Positions 47,008-57,622 of a stretch of 64,000 nt of DNA are shown one piece after another. Location of the stretch: assembly GCA_018398585.1 (NCBI GenBank), contig JAGTTD010000022.1:9153501-9217500 (forward strand), written 5' to 3'. How positions within the stretch are numbered: the stretch's first letter is position 1; every line of letters begins with the position of its first letter. The stretch comes from Simmondsia chinensis (taxonomy: Eukaryota > Streptophyta > Magnoliopsida > Caryophyllales > Simmondsiaceae). Position numbers and translations under genes: made by a program. The notes below the pieces were generated by a model, which was not told the DNA's origin, did no database searches, and was given only the letters and a program-made list of their open reading frames with translations.

Positions 47008-50000
47008 CTAGTGGCAGAGAAATAGTGGATTCGGAATTCAATAATACGAAGTTTATTGATAATGAATTAATTAATTAGCTACAATAAATTATATTTGACC
47101 TTTTATGTTATAAGTTTTTATATTTGTAATTAATTACGTCAATTAAGTGTTTGTACAATTTAAACTAAATTAAATTGGCCACGAAATTTTAATGGTGGGT
47201 TCACATGTGGGTTTATATTGTGTCACTTACATCCGACACGACTGAGCTGTTAAAATTGTTCATTAACTTAACTTTAATTTAACTATGTAATTGGATAATT
47301 GATATAATGTGAATTACACAAGGATTAAACTAATATAATTAAATGTAAAATTTAAATTAATACAATAGAAAATGTATAAATAAATAATGGTGATAATTAC
47401 CGGTGTAATTGATGTTGTAATTAATAAGGAGGACCATTTCACCGTGAAAATTGACAATGTATTTCCTAACGTCTGCCATTTCCTGTATGTAATGTGTTTC
47501 TGAATGTTGTATTACATTTCGACCCCATCTTTCCTTCACTCTTTCTATCCTTTGCTTCAACTCCTGCATTTTCACCCTTTTCGTATAGTTATTGAAAAGA
47601 ATTTTAAACAAATCTGATATACTCTGATACCAATTTATTGGGGTAAAAACTTGATGCGGAAGCGTGGAACCTTGATAACTTGATTCAATTCAAATAATAT
47701 GATACTCACGCAAAATGAGAAGTAAACAAATATGGAGAAAGAAAGAACAAAAACGAACAAGCAATATTTAAGTAGAAACCCCTCTATAATCGAGAGGGGA
47801 GAAACCACAGGCGGAGATGGAGATTCTTTATTGATACTAAATGGAAGAATTACAACGGCACTTCCTCTGAACTAGATATATGGAAGAATTACAATCACTT
47901 TCTCTAAACTCTAGTAACACTCAAACTCTAAATTAGAGGAATTACGAAATCACCTCTGGCGGCACCTCACTCTTTGATTGGATGCAAATGACGAAGCCCT
48001 ATGACCTAATCTATAGGCGCAGGTCAGGGAGGGCCCGATCGATCAGAACCGGCCGATCGATCGGCCCTCTAACTGCCTAAAAAATCCGAAATCTTTCCTT
48101 AAATCACCCAATCAATTGGGCTTCACTCCCGATAGATCGGTGACCCTACGGCAACCCCATAAACATAAAATAAGTAATTTGCGACATAACCTAACAAATC
48201 TCCACCTTGGCTCAAATTACATACATAAAAGAATATTCTCCACATTCTCCACTAAACCCCCACACACGGGGTTATCTCAACGAAACTGAAGTGAACATAT
48301 CTAAGAGGTTATCAGCAACGCCAATCTTCTTCTCTGAATTGGCTCTTGCCACACTATCTGAAACAGCCACCTGCTGCTGAACTGTGTTACTCAACTGAAC
48401 TCCCTCTGACTTACTCACCTGACCTGAATCACAAACAACTGATGACATCTTCTGTGGAGATAGCAATGAAGACTCACCAAACGTGATACGTCTACTCGTC
48501 AGGAATTGCTTGGAGCGAAAACCTTTCTGCTTCCCATAAAGTCCTTGTTCACAGACCACCAGTCCTGTAAACTGACCACACAAAGAACCCCTCACACTGT
48601 GCTCAGACAGACCCCTATCACCTGAATGATCCAATCTCAAACGTCCTAAATTTGTGATTTCTGGTTCTGTCAACAATAAGGATGATGAAGATACTGCAAC
48701 AGATCTAACAATTGTGGAACCGACAAGCTCATACACAGTACCTAACCTTCTGCAATTCATAACTGTCAATCCACCCTTAACGACCCTGAAAACTCCACCT
48801 TCAGATGTGTACCGGTACCCTTTAGACTCAAGAGTACCTAAAGAGATGAGATTCTTCTTCAAATTAGGAACATGGCAAACATTGCTCAAAACCCTGATAG
48901 TGCCATCGAACATCCTAAAACGAAATGTTCCTATACCCTGAACTTTGCATGGATTATCATTACCCATCAAAGCAACTCCACCTCGAACGAACTCGTACGT
49001 GGAAAACCAATCCCGATTGGGACAGACATGATAGGAGCAACCCGAATCCAAAATCCAACTATCTCTCAAATTGGACTGAGGTTCAGACACAGACAATAGA
49101 AGATCTTCATTCTCACCATCCACAACACTAACTGCTATGGATCTCTGGTCAGACCTGTTATCTGCTTCTAATTTTCTTTTAAGCTTGTAACAGTCTTTCT
49201 TAATGTGCCCTTTCTTATGATAGTAGTTACAGGTTAGGTCTTAATACCTAGACTTAGACTTGCTACCACTATGATCATACTCAGTTCTCCCCCTCACAAA
49301 TAAACCACTACCTGAGTTATAAACAGAATTAGATAATTCTCTATCTACTTATTCTTTATTCAGTAGGTTTCTCTTAACTTCATCAACAGATATGGTTTGT
49401 CTACCACCATAAATCATGCTTTCAACAAAACCCTTATATGAAGCAGAGAGAGAACATAACAACAACATTGTCTGATCTTCATCCTTAGGAACATCATCCA
49501 ATTCTTTCAAATCTTGAATAATTGAATTAAATTCACTGACGTGATTCTTAAGTGACGTACCTTCTGACATACGAAACGTAAATAACCGGCGCTTAACTGC
49601 GAGTTTGTTGGAAACAAACTTGAAACAGAATATATCCTGCAATTTCTCCCACATCTCCTTAGCGGTCTTCACTTCCAGAACTTCTGTCAAAACGTCATTG
49701 GTAAGACACATCTGAATTGCAGTGAGAGCCTTCTCATCTAACTCCTCCCATTGTGCTTCTGTCAAATCCTCTGGTTTCTTCTCTTTCCCATCTAAAGCTT
49801 TCTTCAAGCCACTTTGAGTCAAGAGGCCCTTAACGCGAACCTGTCATAAGCTGAAGCTCCCTTGACCACCAAACTTCTCAACTTCGGTCTTAATTGCGGA
49901 CGTCATATAACCAAATCGAAATAAACAGGCTCTGATACTAATTTGAAAAGAATCTTAAACAAATCTGATATGCTCTGATACCAATTTATTGGGGTAAAAA

Positions 50001-52585
50001 CTTGATGCGGAAGCGTGGAACCCTGATAACTTGATTCGATTCAAATAATATGACTCATGCAAAAAGAGAAGTAAACAAATATGGAGAAAGAAAGAACAAA
50101 AACGAACACACAATATTTACGTGGAAACCCCTCTACAATCGAGAGGGGAGAAAACCACGGGCGGAGATGAAGATTCTTTATTGATACTAAACGGAAGAAT
50201 TACAACGACACTTCCTCTGAACGAAATATATGAAAGAATTACAATCACTTTCTCTAAACTCTCGTAATACTCAAAATCTGAATTAGAGGAATTACGAAAT
50301 CACCTCTGGCGGCACCTCACTCTTTGATTGGATGCAGATGACGAAACCCTATGACCTAATTTATAGGCACAGGTCAGGGAGAGCCCGATCGATCAGGAAA
50401 CACCCGATCGATCGGAACCGGCCAATCAATCGGCCCTCTAACTGCCTAAAAAATCCGGAATCTTTCCTTAAATCAACCGATCGATCGGGCTTCACTCCCG
50501 ATCAATCGCTGACCCTACGGCAACCCCATAAACATAAAACAAGTAATTTGAGACATAACCTAACAGTTATCATTCACATTACTACATATATGCTGCAACT
50601 TTATCACTTTCTTTAATTTATTACTAAAATACTCTAAGGTTTCACAATTTACCACTAGGTACACAAATTAGCGTCTGCACATGCCTCCCAGCCCAACTTT
50701 AACACCAAGTTCGTCCATTTGCATAACCGTATATATCCAGCTCTATCGTGGGCCATCTTTAGAGCTAGATGTTATAGCTTGGAGTTGGCATGCATTTGAT
50801 CTTTCCATTTGTTCTTTATCTTTATTTTAATTTTATAACTCTACAATTGTGGATCATCCTCAAAGTTAGGATTGTGTACGCCCGGCTTTGATTGAGGTGT
50901 GTAACTTGATTATGGGATTGAGATTTAATTTATTCTCAACTTTCATTATATGGCTTAAATAATATGATATAAATTAACATATTCACTTAAAAAGATACAT
51001 GATAGTATGACAAACAAAAGATCATTTACTTCCTTTAGTTTTTCAATCACTATATTTTTAGTCCCAAAAACTAAAATTAAAGCTAAATTAGCTTCTTTTT
51101 TTTTTTTTTTTTTTTTTTTTTGGGTTTGGGTAGGTCAGCGCGTTGGGGGGTGGGGTTACGAGGGTAAATTGGTTAAATGCTAAATGCTATTCATGATGCT
51201 AACATAGAGTTACTATGTCTATAACATTATTCAATATAACATTCCTTTTAATCGGGAGTAATTCTATATGTACACACCCTTTTTATACCCAACTTGTATC
51301 TTTAATAAAAATGAATAAATATCAATAATTTATACCATATAATTATCTAAGCTTAAACCAGTAGTCTTAACTTTATTTACTAAGTGCTCAAAAAAAACTT
51401 TATTTACTATATTAATTTAGTACAAGCACCTTTAATTGTGCTGTAGTTTATGCAAAATTCAAATTGTATCAATTCTTCCTATGGTGAAATTGATGTTAAA
51501 TTAGTGAAGAATAGCAAAACACTATATCACTGTAGGAATATGCCAAATAGATGACAAAAAGAAAACTGTTGTTCAAAAAAGATGATTAGCATGTCACAAC
51601 TAGGAAAAAAATACCCTAGTTTAGTTTCCCCCAGGAATTATATTGTTACAACCTAAAATATATAGGATTAAATTAATACAATTAAAAGTGTATGTGTTAA
51701 TTTGACTCGATAAACAACACAGGAGCCTATAATATAAATAATCTATTGCTTAACCATAAAATTACTTTTATCTACTCTGAATAACGAATGCTCAGTTAAA
51801 GTAATCAAATGTGTACATAAAAACATTCCTTTTTCTAAAACGTACATACATGAAAACATATATCTAATGTATAATACAGAATTAAAAAAAATTTATTGAT
51901 TAAATAATTATTCATAAGTTAATTTGCTTGATTATGAATTGTTTGTCATCAACTGGAATCAGTGATCACGCATCCAATAAAGTTGGTTCAAAATTCAATA
52001 GATAAATCGATGTCAGGGTATAAAAGTAATCATTAGCATTCAGCCATTAGCTTAAATTTTTTGAATTGTGGGTTTTTTGACATGATATAAAAGCCTTGTT
52101 GATAAAAAAAGTCACACGTTCTAAAAATTCCACACTGTAACATAATTTAAACAGAAGTTATAAAGTAAACCTATTCAATATTCATGCTTCAAGCCAATAG
52201 ACATTCGTGTGAGGAGGCATTTTTAAGTATAAAACTATTCATAGGCCTTTACCCATCAGCTTAAACTTTTAAAATAGTTGGTTTCATGACGATCACAAAG
52301 AAGAACTGAAATGGAAATAAAGTAAAAGGCAATAAAAACATGGAATTCCTTTATGGGAATACCTTATGCCGAATAATGAAATCCTCTTCCATCTCAACAA
52401 AGAAGGCATTGAACTTGTCGATTTCATCGTTCAACATTTTCACAAACTGCCCCTCGGCCTCACAAGACTCCTTCAACGATATCAGTCTCACTAGCTTCTT
52501 CAATTCACTTGTAGCACAAGAAATTGTCCCGCCATTCCGGCAACGTCTCCTCTATTTGTTGCTTCAGTCTCTTCCCAAACTTCAT
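46622..52585 (-). CDS. SPX: SPX-domain protein gene, three exons, one extra base in exon 1
   Basis: Exons: 52585-52363, 47563-47401, 47007-46622. Introns use GT-AG (52362-47564, 47400-47008) and all phases fit. The product would be 256 residues, normal for small SPX proteins. Exon 1 gives [20 protein letters not shown] and the [14 protein letters not shown] helix; exon 2 the [13 protein letters not shown] segment [14 protein letters not shown]; exon 3 [20 protein letters not shown], the Lys-rich inositol-pyrophosphate-binding surface, and [19 protein letters not shown]. Family knowledge: such proteins bind PHR factors when phosphate is plentiful. One extra T at about 52507 (after CYK, residue 26) shifts exon 1; removing it makes exon 1 exactly 74 codons. 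So this is a pseudogene or a sequence error. A Copia element lies in intron 1. Confidence 0.93.
47401..47563 (-). CDS. SPX: SPX gene exon 2
   Basis: 163 bases, acceptor ATGCAG|GAG, donor ACCG|GTAATT. Encodes [14 protein letters not shown] through INYNINYTG. The acceptor lies only 29 bases from the end of the inserted Copia element, and the remaining upstream stretch is purine-rich rather than pyrimidine-rich. Confidence 0.92.
47593..48196 (-). repeat. Element G 3' LTR
   Basis: 604 bp. Includes a primer-site-like TGGTATCAGAG (47621-47632, minus) near its left end and a palindromic CCGATCGATCGG cluster near 48050. Confidence 0.9.
48272..49123 (-). pseudogene. Element G protease, pre-integrase and fused pol remnants
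   Basis: 283 open codons. [19 protein letters not shown] is the Copia protease active site; [18 protein letters not shown] and VYELVG follow; [17 protein letters not shown]...[10 protein letters not shown] is the pre-integrase zinc region. It then jumps to [15 protein letters not shown], the linker normally found between integrase and RT, and then to [13 protein letters not shown], the normal end of RNase H. Two in-frame deletions therefore removed the integrase core and RT/RNase H while keeping the frame open. Confidence 0.9.
49124..49906 (-). pseudogene. Element G gag
   Basis: ATG at 49906 ([14 protein letters not shown]). A TGA at 49844-49846 replaces a Trp expected from relatives, a stop follows LLNKE near 49346, and another lies just before the zinc knuckle [14 protein letters not shown], whose second Cys is Tyr. 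The body (frame 49349-49822) is a full Copia UBN2-type gag with [20 protein letters not shown]. All pieces share one reading frame, continuing into 48272-49123. Confidence 0.92.
49944..50565 (-). repeat. Element G 5' LTR
   Basis: 622 bp. Contains a second tRNA-Met primer-site-like sequence (49971-49983, minus TGGTATCAGAGCA), about 30 bases inside the end that adjoins the true primer site (49928-49940). Confidence 0.9.
50571..52362 (-). other. Remainder of SPX intron 1
   Basis: AT-rich, no gene. A T-run of about 24 bases lies at 51098-51121. 52240-52290 holds AGCTTAAACTTTTAAAATAG plus TTGGTTTCAT, the dispersed motif also at 24610. Confidence 0.7.
52363..52585 (-). CDS. SPX: SPX gene exon 1 (frameshifted)
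   Basis: ATG at 52585; 223 bases, donor AAG|GTATTC. 222 bases would be 74 codons. The surplus base lies in TACAAG(T)GAATTG at 52513-52501. Upstream of the shift the frame hits TGA at once, so translation would stop after residue 26. Confidence 0.92.
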
Positions 52586-52772
52586 TATACTCAAAATTGC
52601 GGATAAGACAAAATGAATATAAGCTGAATTAAACGCGACGTTTAAATTAAAAAACTAGGTTCAGAAAATGTAAAAGGAGGTGAGAAAGAGAAGGGGGAAG
52701 AGAGGGGGAGGTTTAATAGTAACTTGCTAGTAGTTGAGAGGAGAAGACTAAGAATTTGAGTATATGAGGGGG

Positions 52773-52780
52773 GCATATGC
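52773..52780. promoter_or_regulatory. P1BS motif (PHR-binding), proximal
   Basis: GCATATGC fits the palindromic consensus GNATATNC, 188-195 bp upstream of the SPX start codon. PHR-type MYB factors bind this site in phosphate-starvation genes, including SPX genes. Single eight-base matches are common, so the support comes from position and from the second copy. Confidence 0.65.
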
Positions 52781-52828
52781 TTTGCGTGATTAAGGGGCAG
52801 ATTAATTAAAGAAGAGCAAAAAGAAATG

Positions 52829-52836
52829 GTATATTC
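52829..52836. promoter_or_regulatory. P1BS motif (PHR-binding), distal
   Basis: GTATATTC fits GNATATNC, 244-251 bp upstream of the SPX start and 48 bp from the proximal site. Between the sites and the ATG lies a CT-rich (minus strand) stretch at 52660-52720, typical of a 5' untranslated region. Confidence 0.62.
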
Positions 52837-53091
52837 GAATACTATGAGGTCCATTTAATTCCACACTTCCACTATTAGTCCTTTTTGCTTAACAAAACTA
52901 CATAGGCGGGAATATATATCTATATCATACTATTCTGCATTTTATAAAATGTATTCATTTAATTTTTATATATTTAAATTGTAGCGATAATGTTCAAATA
53001 ATATACATCTAATATTGTCATTTTGCCCTAATTTCGCCATTGTTTATTTCAAAGCACATAACAACACACCTTCATTTTCTTCTAGTATTGT

Positions 53092-53130
53092 TGCTTAGGC
53101 GGGAGCCCTTGGGGCACTGGATATGTTACT
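53092..53130 (+). mobile_element. SINE 3' end fragment
   Basis: TTAGGCGGGAGCCCTTGG and GGCACTGGATATGTTAC match the 3' end of the SINE at 42655-42905. The rest of the element is absent. Confidence 0.7.
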
Positions 53131-54566
53131 TTTTTATCCTAACATTGTCTTGCAGAACAATGTTATTGATGGCCAAACATAAGTACTTATTTTTATTATA
53201 TACTCCATATGCAAGTCTATTAAGAAAACAATGGAATTGTAAGTGAAAAAAATATCACTATGTAAGCCTAGTGAACTACCATCAATGTCAATCGATTTAA
53301 GGTTACAACCTCACTTAGACTTGTTTGTGCGCCTCATAACTCCTTGAATCGATCCTAAATACCCTGTGAAATTTCACAAGTTCATGCGTACTTAAGAGAC
53401 ATGACAACATATTTAGTATCATTTTATTAATAATATGATTTCCCCTCACTATATTTAAATTAGATACATAGGTTTCATATTTTCTTTGTCTAAATGGTGT
53501 GATTTTATACAAAAGGAAGACAATAGAATCGAACAAATACACCCTTCAAACAGTATTATGAGATTTAAAAATAGTACAGAGTCTAAATTGATCAAAATAT
53601 TAGTATAAGTGCTTAACTGCACACTTGTTAAAGTATAAAGGATCCATCCAAATAACCTAAAGAAAAATGATTCATATTATATGTTTGAAAATAGCTAAAT
53701 TACAAAAGAAAATATTAACTATAATTGCCACTCACTAATTTTTAGTAGGCATTGTTTAAAAATTACATTATACTACACAATTATTTATTGTGTAATAGTT
53801 TAAGTTGTAGGATAATTTAAACTTAACAAGGTCCTAGAGGGAGGAATTGTAGATGCGAAATGAAATAGAAATAATAATTGACATATGGGGTTGGTATTGA
53901 GGAAGGCTAAGCCAGATGGTTCCCCAGAATCTGCCAATAATCTTCCATACCTTTGCTTAAAAGGAAGATGCCAAATATGTCTAATTTAAATATCTACTTA
54001 TCGGTATAACATATTATTCCAGATTGGGCTGGCGTTATAGATACTACAAAGCTGAGGGCTACTACTTTGTTCCAAGCCATAGTTGGTTGCCCATGCATCT
54101 CCATTCGTCACTACATGGAGAATCCCCACTGATTAATCTCCACATCTACTCCGAAACCCAGCAAGCCCCGCAATCAAGCTCATTTCTTGGATGACAGTTT
54201 AGTGTTATTTTTGTCACTCTCCCGTTAGATGCCATCAATGTTTCTGATCGTCACCAAAGTTTTGCGCAATATATGCCAGCTTTGATCATGTTGCCGAACA
54301 AATCTTTAAAAGCATACTTTTTTACTATCCCTTTATTTTATATTTTTCTTTTCTTCTTTGAATAGGCATTATGTATTTCCTTGAAAATTAACTCCTCATC
54401 TTACTTATCAAAAAAACATAAAAAGTAATTAAATTATACAACATAATAGTAATTTAATTACTTTGTAGAAATAAATTAATTTTGTTAGATATGCTAAATG
54501 TATAATTAATAAATATTGGGAATATATATTTACTTTAGTATCTAGACTTTTTTATAAGAGGGAGAT
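53131..54566. other. Intergenic, no gene seen
   Basis: AT-rich with short chance frames. 53880-54310 is less AT-rich and could be genic remnant, but no homology is recognisable to me. Confidence 0.5.
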
Positions 54567-54584
54567 GCTAAGAAGATGGTCAAT

Positions 54585-54741
54585 ACAACGACAACAACAA
54601 CAAACCCAGTGCCTCCAAGGGCTCCCGCCTAAACAGGGTCTGGGAGGGGTAGATGTACTCAGCCTTCCCCCTTCAGGAGACTACCCTGAAAAGAAGCTGT
54701 TTCCGAGGATCCCTAACTGAGAAACAGGTCCGCCGCAATGA
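54585..54741 (-). mobile_element. Au-like SINE with non-5S head
   Basis: Bounded by an 18-base target duplication GCTAAGAAGATGGTCAAT (54567-54584, 54742-54759). On plus it starts with CAACAACAACAA, then CCCAGTGCCTCCAAGGGCTC, AGGGTCTGGGAGGGGTA and AAGCTGTTTCC. The head (minus GCGGCGGACCTG) matches the split SINE at 19278-19365 and not 5S rRNA. Confidence 0.9.
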
Positions 54742-54759
54742 GCTAAGAAGATGGTCAAT

Positions 54760-55525
54760 GTTGAAAGCAAATACCTTCCCAAAAATCCACAAGATCAAAG
54801 GAATATGTTGGAGATCTTTGTGTTGTTTTTGACATGTATTCAATTGGGGGTCCCACTCTTTTTTTTTTATTTTTTTTTATTTTACACATCTCTTTTTGTT
54901 TTCTTCTTGTATTTTTCATTATTAAATAATAGTAGGTCAAGTGATCTTCATCAAGAAAATAAACTAGAGAACAAAATGAAGACAAGATATATGAAAAGGA
55001 AAAAAGGAGAGAAACGTAGGTGGCATACCAAAATCAAAGCCAAACAATATCAATTAGTCCATGTACGACCCTTTATAGAACACGCTCCAGCGACATTTTA
55101 CCTCTCCTAAAAATTATCCTTTGCCACCACATCCACCTCTTCGCTGTCGTGCTCCTCCGATCTCTGACGACCCTTAAAATATCTTCAGCCACCACATCCA
55201 CCTCTATGCTGCCGTGCTCCTCCCCTCTTTGTCATTCTCATATTCTATATTTACCCCGTGATGTTTTACCTCCCCTCAAAATATCCTCTGCCACCACATC
55301 CACCTCTCTGCCGCCATGCTCCTCCCATCTCCGGCGACCCTCGACCCCTCCACCACCGCCTAATTCCACGCTCTCTCCTCTTCCCACCTCCCCATCTCTT
55401 TCCATCCTCTCTCTCCTCCTTCACACCCTCATCAACCCATATTTCACTATCGTACCTCCGAAAACACCGGGCAAGCTCATTTTTGTGGTGTTTTTCCAGA
55501 TCTGAACCGTCGTCTGGTGTGAGCG
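54760..55525. other. Pyrimidine-rich stretch with imperfect triple repeat
   Basis: Three imperfect units near 55105, 55180 and 55280 share GCCACCACATCCACCTCT and TGCTCCTCC. The open plus frames here (55020-55505, 55258-55551) are Pro/Ser/His-rich products of repeat composition and I do not accept them as genes. It directly precedes the RRM pseudogene and could be its 5' region. Confidence 0.55.
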
Positions 55526-56070
55526 GTGGTTCCAGTTATCGATCTGTCTAGCAGGTGGTTCAATTCAAGTTGTGGTGCGTTGTCTCCGGCAATGGTGGCT
55601 TCGGGTATTGAGCTCTCCAACAGGGTGCGGTTATGGTGCTCTTTGACAGGTGGTCTTTCTCTGACAGTGAGTTCGGGTTTTGCTCTTCTGCGGTGGTTTC
55701 GTCGCCGACTTGCTTTCCCAGTCGGAGATAGAAATTTGGAGATAAGTGGAAGAAAGGAAGTCGGAGAATTGAATGACGGAGTCCAAGGGTACACCTTGTT
55801 TGCAGATAATCTACCAATGCAGATGTATAACAATGGTTGAAAAGATTTTTTTGAATCATGGGGATGTCATAAACGTTTTTGTTCCAAAAAAAAATGAGGC
55901 AGAAGAAGAGTATGAGATTTGGGTTCATTAGGTTTTGACACCTAATGGAGGTAGAGGAAGCTATCGAGAAGGCGTATGGGGCATGGTTAGGAGATAGGAG
56001 GATTATAGTAAATTGGGCGAAATTCTCTAGGGGTCAAAATAGAAAACAGGAAGTTGTTAGTAAACTATAA
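55526..56070 (+). pseudogene. RRM-domain coding remnant, LINE ORF1-like
   Basis: Three pieces in shifted frames restore an RNA recognition motif: YTLFADNLP (RNP2, 55790-55816), then GDVINVFVPKKNEAEEE, then RFGFIRF (RNP1, 55915-55935), and finally EEAIEKAYGAWLGDRRIIVNWAKF-type end (55950-56025). A TGA follows RNP1 and at least two frameshifts are needed. RRMs of this type occur in ORF1 of some plant LINEs (BNR type) and in host proteins. No RT follows, so a 5' LINE fragment or a decayed gene are both possible. Confidence 0.68.
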
Positions 56071-56127
56071 TTGAGTAGCTTGCTACTATAGAGGGGCAAG
56101 TAAGTTACACAGATAATTATTTGAAAA

Positions 56128-56695
56128 ACAATTTAAGTAAAATTAATACTATTCGCCCAGTAGAGACAAAATCAATACTATTCACCCAGTATGAGTAAAA
56201 AATAACATTATTCGCCCAGTAGAGACAAAATCAACACTATTCGTCCAGTAGGAATAAAAAAATATTATTCACCTAGTAGAGGTAAAAAAAACATTATTAG
56301 CCCCGTAGAGGTAAAAACCAACATTATTCGCCTAGTAGGAGCAAAATACTATTTGCCCAGTAAGGATAAAAAATAACATTTTTCGCCCAATAGAAGTAAA
56401 TATAACATTATTCGCCCAGCAGGAGTAAAATCAATACTATTCGCCCAGTAAGGGTAAAAGACAACATTATTCTCCTAGTAGAGGCAAAATCAATGCTATT
56501 CGCCCGGTAGGGGTAAAATAATAATATTATTCCCCCAGCAGAGGTAAAAATAATATTATTCACCAATAGTGGTAAAAAAATAACATTATTCGCCTAGTAG
56601 GAGGAAAATCAACACAATTCGCCAGTAGAAATAAAAATCAACATTATTCGCCTAGTAGGGGTAAAAATTCACATAATTCGCTCATATAATGACCA
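56128..56695. repeat. Minisatellite of about 30-37 bp units
   Basis: About 19 imperfect units built on ATTCGCCCAGTAGGGGTAAA with A-rich spacers of variable length. No reading frame spans it. Units differ by point changes and spacer indels, implying an old array. Confidence 0.9.
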
Positions 56696-57617
56696 AATAA
56701 ATTAAACTTATCTATCTTCACTTCTTTTAAGATACATTTTAAAATAATAATAGAAACTTAATTGCAAGAAAGGAAAAGGACAACAATCCAAGCACTAAAA
56801 ACATCATCCTACCACTATAAATAGAGAAAAGGGAGAATGAAAGATGGGGGGAAAAAGAAAGGGATAACGGGGATCTCGATAATCTTTAAGCAGCTTGAGT
56901 TTAACTTCTTCCCAAGCACCTACTAAACACCACAAACAAGGAATATCAAGTCAAGCGTGCAGCTAGAGCTTGAGTTTAGCTCATCCTAACAAACCCCACC
57001 TCATATAAAACTTCAAAATGATGAATAAGCACACTAACCAAATTTATCACAAACAGAAGTGAGCAAGATTCCAAATACTAAGAAGATGCTACCAAATCCT
57101 ACATGGCGTGACAACAAAACTTTTGCTCACATTGTCAATGGTGTACCTCCTCGAGGTAACATGATAAATATGGTGTCATTAACCCACTGATCGTACTAAA
57201 TGATGCCAAATTGAGAGGAAGTGGCTAAAGCTCATTGATTTTGTCAATACCCAATAATAACCTAAAAGAGGAGTTACGTTTTTTATTGAGCTATTCCAAA
57301 ATAAGGTTACACAGATTAACTCAAAAACATAAACTCATCAAATTATTTCAATTTATTAAAAGCTTCCTAACAAATAAACTTTTAGGTCTATTTATAGGCA
57401 GCTAAACAAAGACTAATCGTAATATAACTCAAAACACAAACAAATCAAGTTCCAAATTAAACTATAAAAATAATTATATTGTAACTCCAATTTTAACTAT
57501 TCTTAATTTAAATTAAATTCTAAAACAATCATATTCGAACTCTAACTTAACTATAATTAAGCAAAATCCTTAAAAACCTTAATTAAAATTAAACCTAATT
57601 AATTTTTACGTTTGTGA
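56696..57617. other. AT-rich intergenic stretch
   Basis: No gene. A TATA-like CTATAAATAGAG occurs at about 56815. A purine tract on minus (AGGTGGGGTTTG, about 56989-57001) borders CTAACA, which could mark a lost LTR edge, but no partner repeat was found. Confidence 0.45.
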
Positions 57618-57622
57618 TTAAT

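Larger units (their letters stand above)
47593..50565 (-). mobile_element. Deleted Copia retrotransposon in SPX intron 1, element G
   Basis: LTRs 47593-48196 and 49944-50565, perfect target duplication GTTAT (47588-47592, 50566-50570), primer site on minus TAGTATCAGAGCC (49928-49940) and Copia purine tract AAGGTGGAGATT (48197-48210). Length 2973 bp. Gag, zinc knuckle, protease and the pre-integrase segment are present; the integrase core, RT and nearly all RNase H are missing. Same strand as the SPX gene. Confidence 0.93.

Noticed and set aside
47593..47640. A second tandem copy of element G marked by an extra primer site left of the left LTR
   Set aside because: The matching GTTAT duplication falls outside this sequence on both sides, so the primer-like motif is part of the LTR.
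55020..55505. 161-codon Pro/Ser-rich plus frame
   Set aside because: Composition is driven by an imperfect triple repeat of CCACCACATCCACC; no start context or homology, overlapped by another open frame of the same kind.
55477..55928. Minus frames of 118 and 122 codons
   Set aside because: They are antisense to the RRM remnant, which has recognisable RNP motifs on plus.
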